A DNA stretch of 30,292 nt from Pseudomonadota bacterium (GTDB taxonomy: Bacteria > Desulfobacterota > Desulfovibrionia > Desulfovibrionales > Desulfovibrionaceae), in contig JAEXRD010000081.1 of the NCBI GenBank assembly GCA_023438245.1, forward strand, positions 1 to 30,292, written 5' to 3'. The notes beneath the pieces are model-generated. The model made no database searches. It was not told the DNA's origin and saw nothing but the letters and a program-made list of their open reading frames with translations. Made by a program: the position numbers and the translations under genes. Numbering within the stretch: the first letter of the stretch is position 1; each line of letters opens with the position of its first letter. Below are positions 1 to 6,060 of this stretch, piece by piece.

Positions 1-54
1 GTTGCAATACTGGGCGTTGATCTTCACTCTCGGACACTGGTCGAGCTTGCGCAT
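1..54 (-). CDS. Possible start of an unidentified gene running off the left edge
   Basis: Reading leftward, an ATG at 54-52 is preceded by GGAGG at 64-60 with a 5-nt spacer, and 18 codons stay open to the window edge. A promoter-like pair lies just upstream at 111-83. The visible peptide (MRKLDQCPRV then KINAQYCN) contains two cysteines but is too short to assign to any family. The frame also stays open upstream of the ATG, so a GTG at 66-64 is an alternative start. Support comes only from the ribosome binding site and promoter; it may not be a real gene. Confidence 0.35.
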   Translation of the reverse strand, partial: MRKLDQCPRVKINAQYCN

Positions 55-82
55 GAAATCCTCCACGTCTTGGCTGGATGAA

Positions 83-111
83 TTTCTAAAGAAAATCGGC
101 AGTAGCGTCAA
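83..111 (-). promoter_or_regulatory. Candidate sigma70 promoter for the left-edge minus-strand gene
   Basis: On the minus strand TTGACG (111-106) is followed after 17 nt by TAGAAA (88-83). Transcription would begin near 76, leaving a short leader that includes the GGAGG at 64-60. The -35 matches 5 of 6 consensus bases and the -10 matches 4 of 6. Confidence 0.35.
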
Positions 112-124
112 GAAACGCGACGGA

Positions 125-233
125 CCGCCAGCGCAGGGTCCTGGCGGCGAAGAATCGCCTGGAGATGCAAAGGAATCGTTGAGCATCCTCGGCCTTTATG
201 TCAGTATGAAGAAAAAACGGCGCCACCGCGCCG
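125..233 (+). other. Inverted repeats in the gcvT leader
   Basis: Three short inverted repeats lie ahead of gcvT. CCGCCAG (125-131) pairs with CTGGCGG (141-147). CGGCGC (218-223) pairs with GCGCCG (228-233) around a 4-nt loop. CCTCGGC (187-193) can alternatively pair with GCCGAGG (230-236), directly next to the gcvT ribosome binding site at 237-242. The last two helices exclude each other, an arrangement that could affect translation. I do not see the conserved core of a glycine riboswitch. Confidence 0.35.
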
Positions 234-250
234 AGGCAAGGAGCAGCAAC

Positions 251-1339
251 GTGGACGAGTTGAGAAAGACCCCGCTGACCGACTGGCACAAGGCCAAGGG
301 CGCCAAGATGGCCCCCTTCGCCGGATTCGAGATGCCCATCCAGTACGAGGGCATCATCGCCGAACACAACCACACCCGCCAGAACGTCGGCATCTTCGAT
401 ATCTGCCACATGGGCGAGTTCAGCCTGAAGGGCGCGGGAGCCAAGGACGCGCTGAACGCCCTGGTGACCCAGGACCTGGACACGCTCTCCCCCGGCAAGT
501 GCCGCTACGGCTTTTTGCCCAACGACCAGGGCGGCGTCATCGACGACCTCATCATCTACTGCCTGGGAACGGACGACTACATGCTGGTGGTCAACGGCGC
601 CTGCGAGGAAGGCGACTTCGCCTGGATCAAGAGCCATTTGCCCGCTGGGCCTGAATTCGTGAACATCTCCGAGCGCACCGGCAAGATCGACGTGCAGGGG
701 CCGAAGTCCCTGGAGGTCATGGAGGCCGTTCTTGGCCAGCCGCTGCGCAGTTTGGGCTATTTCAACCACCAGGTCATGAGCTGGAAGGGCCAGGACATCC
801 GCGTCAGCCGCACCGGCTACACCGGCGAACTGGGCTACGAGATCTACCTGGACAGCTCGCTGGCCCCGGCCATGTGGGAGGCGCTGGCCGCCCACGAGTT
901 GGTGAAGCCCGTGGGCCTGGGCGCGCGCGACACCCTGCGCCTGGAGATGGGCTACCCGCTCTACGGCCAGGCCCTGGACACCGAGCACACCCCGGTGGAG
1001 GCCGGCTACGGCATGCTGCTGACCAAGAAGACGCCCTACACCGCCCAGGCCGTCATGGGCAACGTGAAGGAGAAGCTGGTTCCGCTGGTAGTTCCCGGCC
1101 GCCGAAGCGCCCGCCACTACGACGAGATCTACAGCGCCGACGGCTCGAAAAAGGTGGGCATGGTCACCAGCGGCTCGTTCGCGCCCAGCCTGGGCCATTG
1201 CATCGCCCTGGGCTACGTGGCCGCTGGCGATGCCGAGGCCGAGGCCTTCATCGTGCGCACCCAGCGCGGCGACCTGGAGGCCAAGAAGGGCGCGTTGCCC
1301 TTCAATCCGGGCGGCACCGCCCGCATGAAGCTGGCCTAG
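251..1339 (+). CDS. gcvT: Aminomethyltransferase (glycine cleavage system T protein)
   Basis: GcvT takes the aminomethyl group carried on lipoylated H protein and passes the methylene to tetrahydrofolate, releasing ammonia, in the cytoplasmic glycine cleavage complex. The 362-residue product has family length. It shows the N-terminal LTDWHKAKGAKMAPFAGFEM segment, the GGVIDDLI motif (about residues 94-101) that includes the folate-site aspartate, and the conserved GYTGELGYEIY in the middle. The frame is open to the left edge, but the GTG at 251 is the best start because AAGGAG (237-242) lies 8 nt ahead and homology begins there. No gcvH or gcvP is visible nearby, so the other subunits must be encoded elsewhere. 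A terminator follows at 1361-1391. Confidence 0.95.
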   Translation: MDELRKTPLTDWHKAKGAKMAPFAGFEMPIQYEGIIAEHNHTRQNVGIFDICHMGEFSLKGAGAKDALNALVTQDLDTLSPGKCRYGFLPNDQGGVIDDLIIYCLGTDDYMLVVNGACEEGDFAWIKSHLPAGPEFVNISERTGKIDVQGPKSLEVMEAVLGQPLRSLGYFNHQVMSWKGQDIRVSRTGYTGELGYEIYLDSSLAPAMWEALAAHELVKPVGLGARDTLRLEMGYPLYGQALDTEHTPVEAGYGMLLTKKTPYTAQAVMGNVKEKLVPLVVPGRRSARHYDEIYSADGSKKVGMVTSGSFAPSLGHCIALGYVAAGDAEAEAFIVRTQRGDLEAKKGALPFNPGGTARMKLA

Positions 1340-1360
1340 GCGGCAGCATACGAGAGCAAT

Positions 1361-1391
1361 GGGGGGCGTCCGGCGGGCGCTCCCCTTTTTT
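1361..1391 (+). terminator. Rho-independent terminator of gcvT
   Basis: GGGGGGCG (1361-1368) pairs with CGCTCCCC (1378-1385, one wobble pair) and is followed by six T. The T tract runs into the stop codon (1392-1390) of the convergent downstream gene, so the two units share these bases. Confidence 0.8.
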
Positions 1392-2034
1392 ATTGGCCGG
1401 GCAGAAGCTCCAGCAGGGCCTGCTCCAGGCGGCGGACGCCCTCGGCCATGTCCTCGGCGGACATCTTGCCCTCCGGGAACTCCAGCACCGGGCCGAAGCG
1501 CACCGCGCAGCGGCAGAACGGCTTGGGAAGCTGGAAATGGTCCCAGCTCTTTTCGAACACCCAGGCCGAGGAGCACTGCGCGCGCAGGGGCAGCAGCACG
1601 GCCCCGCTGCGCTGGGCCAGGTACACCGCGCCCTCCTTGGGCTTGCGGCGCGGGCCGCGCGGGCCGTCCACGGTGAGCACCCCGATGCGCCCCTGCTGCA
1701 TGAATTTCCGAAGTTGCTGCAGGGCCTTGAGCCCGCCGCGCGTGCTTGACCCGCGCGCCACCGCGTAGCCGATGCGCTCCAGCACCTGGCTGATGAGCTC
1801 GCCGTCGCGGCTGTCGCTGGCCATGGTGGCGGCCTTCCCGTGCAGGAAGCGCGCGCCGTATCCGGTGAGGGCGAAGAGCTCCTCGTGCAGTATGGCCAGC
1901 ATCACGGGCCTGCCCTGGCGCAGATACGGCTCGGCGAAGGCCAGGAACGGCTCCACCTCGTAGCGGATGCTGCGGACCCACGCCCGGTACAGGAGCGCCA
2001 GCGCCGGTCCGGCGACCTTGGGATTGATGCGCAT
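1390..2034 (-). CDS. DUF374 lysophospholipid acyltransferase-like protein
   Basis: This 214-residue protein matches the DUF374 family, distant relatives of the glycerol-phosphate acyltransferase (LPLAT) superfamily found in Gram-negative bacteria and presumed to act on lipids or lipid A at the inner membrane. Visible family signatures are ILHEELF (about residues 48-54), ASDSRDGELIS (72-82), ARGSSTRGG (93-101) and TVDGPRGPRR (121-130). The canonical HX4D acyltransferase box is not intact: His50 lacks the aspartate. The chosen ATG at 2034 has GGAGAG upstream; an in-frame ATG at 2106 would add a 24-residue tail without family character. It is convergent with gcvT and divergent from the pseudouridine synthase. 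The acyl donor and acceptor cannot be read from sequence. Confidence 0.8.
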   Translation of the reverse strand: MRINPKVAGPALALLYRAWVRSIRYEVEPFLAFAEPYLRQGRPVMLAILHEELFALTGYGARFLHGKAATMASDSRDGELISQVLERIGYAVARGSSTRGGLKALQQLRKFMQQGRIGVLTVDGPRGPRRKPKEGAVYLAQRSGAVLLPLRAQCSSAWVFEKSWDHFQLPKPFCRCAVRFGPVLEFPEGKMSAEDMAEGVRRLEQALLELLPGQ

Positions 2035-2247
2035 GGGGTCGGGTCTCTCCTCGTCAGCTGGCAAATCCTTCGAATGAAGCGACATTACGTGGCCTGCCCG
2101 GCGCATGCAACCCCGAGGCCCCGCTCCCTGCCCATTTCCTGTTTTTTCGACCCGGTGTTTTATGAGTCACGCAATATCAGTATGTTAAATTTTCTCATGA
2201 CTTTCTCTAAACTGGAAATGGGTTCGAAAATAGCGTACGAAGCCGCC

Positions 2248-3063
2248 ATGACAATGCGCATCAACAAGTATCTGGCCGAATGCGGAGTGGCTTCGCGGCG
2301 CGGAGCGGACGAGATCATCGCCCAGGGCCGGGTAAGCCTGAACGGCGTTCCGGTGGAAAGCCCGGGCGTGCAGGTGAACCCGGACAGCGACCGCGTGGCC
2401 GTGGACGGCAAGCCGGTTTCTCCGCTGCGCGAGACGGTGCAGGGCGCGGACGTGACTCTCATGCTGCACAAGCCCGTGCAGGTGGTGACCACCGCCCGCG
2501 ACCCCCAGGGACGAACCACCGTATTTGACATCCTGCCGGAAAAATACAGGAAGTTGCGACTGCTGCACGTGGGGCGGCTGGACTACTTTTCCGAGGGCCT
2601 GCTGCTGCTGACCACCGACGGCTCGCTGTGCAACCGGCTCATCCATCCGCGCTGGCACTTGCCCAAGGTCTACCACGTGCTGGTGCGCGGCGAGGTGCGC
2701 CCCGACTGCCTGGAGGCCATGCGCCAGGGCATGACCCTGGCCGAGGGCGAGAAGCTGGCCCCGGTCGAAGTCCAGGTGCTGCCCTCCCCTCCTCCGCACT
2801 CGCCCCAGGCCCAGCCCGGCACATGGTTGTCCATGACCCTGCTCCAGGGCCTGAACCGCCAGATCCGGCGCATGTGCCGCGACTGCGGGCTCACGGTGCT
2901 CAAACTCATCCGGGTGAGCCAGGGGCAGCTTGAGCTTGGCAGGCTGGAGCGCGGCAAGGCCCGCGAACTGACCCCCGCCGAGGTCTCCACGCTGCGTCGG
3001 GCCGTGGGCCTGGAAAACAAAACGCCCCCGGCGGATGCCAGGGGCGCTTCAAACAAAAGCTAG
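2248..3063 (+). CDS. rluB: RsuA/RluB-family 16S/23S rRNA pseudouridine synthase
   Basis: The enzyme isomerises a uridine in ribosomal RNA to pseudouridine. The 271-residue protein has an N-terminal S4 RNA-binding domain (RINKYLAECGVASRRGADEI, residues 4-23, continuing to about 55) and then the catalytic domain with HVGRLDYFSEGLLLLTTDG, where Asp112 is the predicted nucleophile. The RLD context fits RsuA/RluB/RluE/RluF; RluB is the likeliest by the overall S4-plus-catalytic layout, but the target position cannot be proven. The start is weakly marked: ATG at 2248 and ATG at 2254 both lie directly before the S4 domain and neither has a strong ribosome binding site. The last 15 codons encode an atypical tail because they contain the terminator of the opposite gene. 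Confidence 0.88.
   Translation: MTMRINKYLAECGVASRRGADEIIAQGRVSLNGVPVESPGVQVNPDSDRVAVDGKPVSPLRETVQGADVTLMLHKPVQVVTTARDPQGRTTVFDILPEKYRKLRLLHVGRLDYFSEGLLLLTTDGSLCNRLIHPRWHLPKVYHVLVRGEVRPDCLEAMRQGMTLAEGEKLAPVEVQVLPSPPPHSPQAQPGTWLSMTLLQGLNRQIRRMCRDCGLTVLKLIRVSQGQLELGRLERGKARELTPAEVSTLRRAVGLENKTPPADARGASNKS
3014..3046 (-). terminator. Terminator of lolA, embedded in the rluB 3' coding end
   Basis: On the minus strand CGCCCC (3046-3041) pairs with GGGGCG across a 12-nt loop and is followed by TTTTGTTTT. It works only in the lolA direction, since the plus strand has no T tract after the stem. It lies wholly inside the final codons of the convergent pseudouridine synthase gene. Confidence 0.75.
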
Positions 3064-3072
3064 AATTCCGGG

Positions 3073-3732
3073 CTACTGCGAATTCTTGGTGTTGTCCTTC
3101 ACCTGCACGCCCTGCGGCACGGTGAATTCGAAGGCGCTGGCGTCCGGGCGCCTGTCGGTGGAGATGTTCTGCAAGGTCATCTGGTTGCCGTTGCCGTAGA
3201 AGTCCACGATGAGCACGCGGGCGATCATGCTGGTCTTGGAGTCCACCCACAGGTAGGCCAGCACCATGCTCGGCTCCGGCTCCTTGGGGATAAGGCGCAG
3301 CTTAATCAGACCGTTATCAAACCCCTGTTCTTCGACCTTAAAGTCTTCCTTGAGGTTCGCCTTGCCGGACAGGAAGCGGATCATGGTCTTGGAACTGAAG
3401 ACCTGGGTGGGCTTGTACTTCAGCACCACCTTTTCGGACTCGAAGTAGTCCCACACGGTCTTCTGGCCCACGATGAGCAGTTCCTTCTCGGGCTTCTGCG
3501 TGTCCCAGCGCACCAGCGAGGGCTGCTTGAAGATGATGCGGCCGCTGCGCTTGTCCACGCTGCCGCTGGCTGCGTTGGTCAGCTCCTGTTGGAAGTCGGC
3601 CTGGAAGAACTGGGTCGCATCGTAGCGCTTCTGGATGGCGTCGGTGATCTTGTTGGCCTGGGCCAGGCCGGGCTGCAGGGTTGCGGCCAGGGCAAGCATC
3701 AGGATAGGCAACAGAAAATAGCGGATTCGCAT
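3073..3732 (-). CDS. lolA: Outer-membrane lipoprotein carrier protein LolA
   Basis: LolA is the periplasmic chaperone that takes lipoproteins from the LolCDE transporter and hands them to the outer membrane. The 219-residue product begins with a clear Sec signal peptide (MRIRYFLLPILMLALAATLQ, cleavage probably after the AQA near residue 26). The mature part shows the family pattern: QFFQADFQQEL, then SGRIIFKQPSLVRWDTQKP, then the WDYFESEKVVLKY strand, and a C-terminal beta strand with FTVPQGVQV. GGAG sits about 7 nt before the ATG. No lolB is present nearby, as is usual outside beta- and gammaproteobacteria. The gene stands alone, convergent with rluB and divergent from the next gene. Confidence 0.92.
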   Translation of the reverse strand: MRIRYFLLPILMLALAATLQPGLAQANKITDAIQKRYDATQFFQADFQQELTNAASGSVDKRSGRIIFKQPSLVRWDTQKPEKELLIVGQKTVWDYFESEKVVLKYKPTQVFSSKTMIRFLSGKANLKEDFKVEEQGFDNGLIKLRLIPKEPEPSMVLAYLWVDSKTSMIARVLIVDFYGNGNQMTLQNISTDRRPDASAFEFTVPQGVQVKDNTKNSQ

Positions 3733-3827
3733 GGTCTGCTCCGGTTTTTGTGTGTCCCCGCAAGGGCCGGGGCGGCTCTTCCGGCGGCACCATAGGGAAA
3801 TCGCGCCCGAAACGCAATGGAGGCCAG

Positions 3828-4331
3828 ATGACTACTGCCGCAACGACTTCCGCCCCTGTATCCGTGCCCATGATCGAGCGCCGGGCCATCGAGGCCGAGC
3901 TGATGCTGGCCATCCACAGCGCCGCCGTGGCCCAGGCCGGAACAGTGAAGGCCCGCGCCATCCTGGAGGCCGCCATCGACGAGTCCGCCCGCGCCGCGGG
4001 CCGGGCATTCGCGGCCAGCGCCACTGCGGAATCCGGCGGCCCGAGCCTGGCGCACTTCGCCACCGTGCTGGAGCGCTGGAGCCAGGGCGGGGTGCTGGTC
4101 ATCGAGGACGTGCGCCTCACCGCGTCGGAGTTGACCTTCCGCGTCACCCGCTGCGGCTACATGGAACGTTACGCCGCGCTGGGGGTTCCGCCGAAACTGC
4201 GCACCGTGTTCTCCTGCCGACGCGACCAGGGTTTTGCCGAAGGATATTCTGCAAACCTGCGCATGCTGCGCCCGGAAACCATCGGCGAGGGGGGCGAATG
4301 CTGCCGCTTCGCCTTTCAATGGTCCGTCTAG
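3828..4331 (+). CDS. L-2-amino-thiazoline-4-carboxylate hydrolase-like protein
   Basis: The 167-residue protein resembles the ATC hydrolase family (PF14196), named for a Pseudomonas enzyme that opens a thiazoline ring on the way to cysteine; most members have no known substrate. The resemblance rests on the C-terminal half: TRCGYMERYAALG (about residues 106-118), a cysteine in VFSCRRDQGFAEGY, and the closing pattern TIGEGGECCRFAFQW. The first third is alanine-rich and helical. ATG at 3828 has GGAGG at 3819-3823, although a later ATG before IERRAIEAEL is possible. No signal peptide is present. It stands alone, followed by the Rid-family gene with its own promoter-like region. Family assignment is from pattern memory and moderately sure; function is open. 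Confidence 0.6.
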   Translation: MTTAATTSAPVSVPMIERRAIEAELMLAIHSAAVAQAGTVKARAILEAAIDESARAAGRAFAASATAESGGPSLAHFATVLERWSQGGVLVIEDVRLTASELTFRVTRCGYMERYAALGVPPKLRTVFSCRRDQGFAEGYSANLRMLRPETIGEGGECCRFAFQWSV

Positions 4332-4346
4332 ACAAATCCTATCCAC

Positions 4347-4425
4347 TTGACAAAATGGCGCTTCCAAAGCGCAGAAAAGTCTGGCATGCATACCCGTGCG
4401 GAGGGGATTGAATCCCGGGCCGCAC
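4347..4425 (+). promoter_or_regulatory. Promoter-like -35 and two palindromes upstream of the Rid-family gene
   Basis: A perfect TTGACA lies at 4347-4352 but no good -10 follows at normal spacing. Just after it, GCGCTT (4358-4363) and AAGCGC (4367-4372) form an inverted repeat with a 3-nt centre, placed where the spacer would be. Further down, GTGCGG (4396-4401) pairs with CCGCAC (4420-4425) and encloses the palindrome GGGATTGAATCCC (4404-4416). These could be an operator and a leader hairpin; no regulator is identifiable. Confidence 0.4.
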
Positions 4426-4458
4426 AGAACAATCATCAGCACACAAGGAGCCGCTTGC

Positions 4459-4839
4459 ATGACCGAACGCCGCCTCATCACTTCCGGGTCCAAATGGGAG
4501 CCCCTGCTCGGCTATTCCCGCGCCGTCGTGGCCGGGAACACCATCTATGTCTCCGGCACCTGCGGCGTGAACGCGGACGGCTCCATCCCCCCCGACATGC
4601 ATGGCCAGGCCAAGCGCGCCCTGGAAATCATCGAGGGGGCCCTGGCCCAGGCCGGTGCAAGCATGAAGAACGTTGTGCGCACCAGAATTTTCGTCACCGA
4701 CGCCAGCAAGTTCGACGACATCGCCAAGGCCCACGGCGCGGTGTTCGGCGAGATCCGCCCGGCCACCACCATCGTGGAGGTCTCCAAGCTGGTGGACGCG
4801 GCCTTCCTGGTCGAAATCGAGGCCGTGGCCGTACTCTAG
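4459..4839 (+). CDS. Rid family (YjgF/YER057c/UK114) protein lacking the RidA arginine
   Basis: Proteins of this trimeric family often hydrolyse reactive enamine/imine intermediates released by PLP enzymes. The 126-residue length, IYVSGTCGVNADG near the start, the long helix ALEIIEGALAQAGA and the closing VEIEAVAV are typical. In true RidA proteins the segment before VEV carries an arginine (Arg105 of E. coli) needed for deaminase activity. Here the segment is RPATTIVEV, putting Thr103 at that place, so the protein probably belongs to one of the Rid4-Rid7 type subfamilies without proven deaminase activity. ATG at 4459 has AAGGAG (4445-4450) 8 nt ahead. A strong hairpin follows the stop. Confidence 0.85.
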   Translation: MTERRLITSGSKWEPLLGYSRAVVAGNTIYVSGTCGVNADGSIPPDMHGQAKRALEIIEGALAQAGASMKNVVRTRIFVTDASKFDDIAKAHGAVFGEIRPATTIVEVSKLVDAAFLVEIEAVAVL

Positions 4840-4859
4840 CAACAACCCTCCCAAACCGA

Positions 4860-4898
4860 GAAGGGGCGTCCATTCCGCGGGGGAATGGGCGTCCCTTC
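4860..4898 (+). terminator. Long hairpin after the Rid-family gene
   Basis: Bases 4860-4876 and 4882-4898 form a 17-bp stem (15 Watson-Crick, 2 GU) around a 5-nt loop, 20 nt after the stop codon. No T tract follows, so it may act as a weak or Rho-assisted terminator or as an mRNA-stabilising 3' end. Confidence 0.55.
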
Positions 4899-4991
4899 GC
4901 CATTCTGGCCCGGACCTTGCTGTGTTTCGCTGCCGCCCCCCGGTCGGCAAGACTTTCCCATTCCATCACAGCACGGTACAGCGAGGGCCCC

Positions 4992-5744
4992 ATGCAGCAC
5001 CACACTTCCATTCCCCTCCCCCCGCAAGACCTGACCATCTGTTTTGGTGGCGGTGACTTTGTCCAGGGCGGACAGATGCTTCTGGACCATCTTGTGCGCC
5101 ATGCGAACCTGAAGCCGCACGAACGCGTGCTCGACGTCGGTTGCGGCGCGGGACGCGGGGCCTTCGCCCTGGCCTCCTACCTGAATGCGGAGGGAAGCTA
5201 CCTGGGCTTCGACACCTACCCCTTCGGCGTGGACTGGTGCCGCGAGAACATCACCCCGCTGCGGCCCAATTTCCGGTTCGAACTGGTGGACGTGTACAGC
5301 GGGGTCTACAACCCCTTCAGCGCCGTGAAGGCCTCGGAGCTGCGCTTTCCCTGCGACGACGCCAGCTTCGATGTCGTGGTGCTCAATTCCGTGTTCACCC
5401 ACATGCTGCCCGAGGACATGGCCCACTACCTGGAGGAGATTTCCCGGGTGCTCAGCCCCGGCGGGCGCATGTTCGCAACATTCTATCTGATGAACGCCGA
5501 CGCCCGCGCGCACATGGCCAAGGGCAACGCCAACCCCAATTTCACGCACAGTTACGCCAGCTTCCACGTGGCCAACCCGAAATCTCTGGAAGATGCGGTG
5601 GCCTACAAGGAGGGCCTGGTGCACAGGCTGCTGCTGCGCAACGGGCTGAACGTGGATTGCGTGCTTTACGGCCGCTGGTGCGGGCGCGCCGAGGGCGAAA
5701 ACGGGCAAGACATGCTTGTGGCTTCGCGTTGCGCGAAGCAATAG
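4992..5744 (+). CDS. Class I SAM-dependent methyltransferase, substrate unknown
   Basis: The 250-residue protein has the Rossmann-type methyltransferase core: motif I VLDVGCGAGRG (residues 46-56), an acidic end of strand 2 (YLGFDTYPFGVDWC), the post-motif region LRFPCDDASFDVVVLNSVFT, and motif III-like LSPGGRMFATFYL. The layout is that of Methyltransf_11/25 enzymes acting on small molecules or lipids, but no substrate-specific feature is seen. There is no signal peptide or membrane segment. The ATG at 4992 has only a weak GAGGG upstream. The frame is open for about 640 bases before this ATG, but homology starts only after it. Three hairpins cluster at its 3' end. Confidence 0.82.
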   Translation: MQHHTSIPLPPQDLTICFGGGDFVQGGQMLLDHLVRHANLKPHERVLDVGCGAGRGAFALASYLNAEGSYLGFDTYPFGVDWCRENITPLRPNFRFELVDVYSGVYNPFSAVKASELRFPCDDASFDVVVLNSVFTHMLPEDMAHYLEEISRVLSPGGRMFATFYLMNADARAHMAKGNANPNFTHSYASFHVANPKSLEDAVAYKEGLVHRLLLRNGLNVDCVLYGRWCGRAEGENGQDMLVASRCAKQ

Positions 5745-5766
5745 ACTACTGATTTCACAAGTGAAA
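5721..5766. repeat. Two perfect inverted repeats at the methyltransferase 3' end
   Basis: GCTTCGCG (5721-5728) and CGCGAAGC (5732-5739) form a perfect 8-bp stem inside the last codons. TTTCAC (5753-5758) and GTGAAA (5761-5766) form a second perfect inverted repeat just after the stop codon, abutting the bidirectional terminator. Confidence 0.6.
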
Positions 5767-5800
5767 AGGGATGGCCCCGGTGTGGAGGCCATCCCTTTCT
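5765..5800. terminator. Bidirectional terminator between methyltransferase and tRNA-Arg
   Basis: AAAGGGATGGCC (5765-5776) pairs perfectly with GGCCATCCCTTT (5787-5798) around a 10-nt loop. T tracts follow on both strands, the minus-strand one being slightly better, so it can end both the methyltransferase mRNA and the convergent tRNA-Arg transcript. Confidence 0.85.
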
Positions 5801-5808
5801 TGCGTGCG

Positions 5809-5885
5809 TGGTGCCCCCGACAGGAATCGAACCTGTGGCACCAGGATTAGGAATCCTGTGCTCTATCCAACTGAGCTACGGGGGC
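5809..5885 (-). tRNA. tRNA-Arg (anticodon CCT)
   Basis: Read from 5885 down, GCCCCCG pairs with CGGGGGC, discriminator A and an encoded CCA at 5811-5809. The D arm has GCTC/GAGC, the anticodon loop is TTCCTAA giving CCT (reads AGG), and the T arm has ACAGG-TTCGATT-CCTGT. All four stems close properly. A terminator lies directly downstream at 5800-5765. Confidence 0.97.
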
Positions 5886-5976
5886 TCGGTGCACGTCTCG
5901 GACCCGAAGAACTACACAATTCTCCCCCGGCATTCAAGCGCAAAGTCCGACCTCCCGCCCACGCGCGCCGCCGCCC

Positions 5977-6005
5977 TTTACATTCCGTGTGGCCGTGGCT
6001 ATTTC
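5977..6005 (+). promoter_or_regulatory. Candidate sigma70 promoter of the HtrA protease gene
   Basis: TTTACA (5977-5982, 5 of 6) and TATTTC (6000-6005, 3 of 6) are separated by 17 nt, giving a leader of about 50 nt to the ATG at 6061. The -10 is weak. Confidence 0.35.
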
Positions 6006-6060
6006 CGCATCTATGCGAGGGGTCCGGGCGGGCGTCCGGCATTGCGCAAGGAGGTTCCCC

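Noticed and set aside
100..250. Glycine riboswitch upstream of gcvT
   Set aside because: Inverted repeats are present but the conserved aptamer core of tandem glycine riboswitches is not visible by eye; left as a leader-structure finding.
1..250. N-terminal extension of GcvT from base 2
   Set aside because: The frame is open but its translation is basic and unlike GcvT, and a proper ribosome binding site precedes the GTG at 251.
4381..4400. Sigma54 promoter upstream of the Rid-family gene (TGGCATG...)
   Set aside because: The GG and GC elements are not at the required 10-nt spacing.
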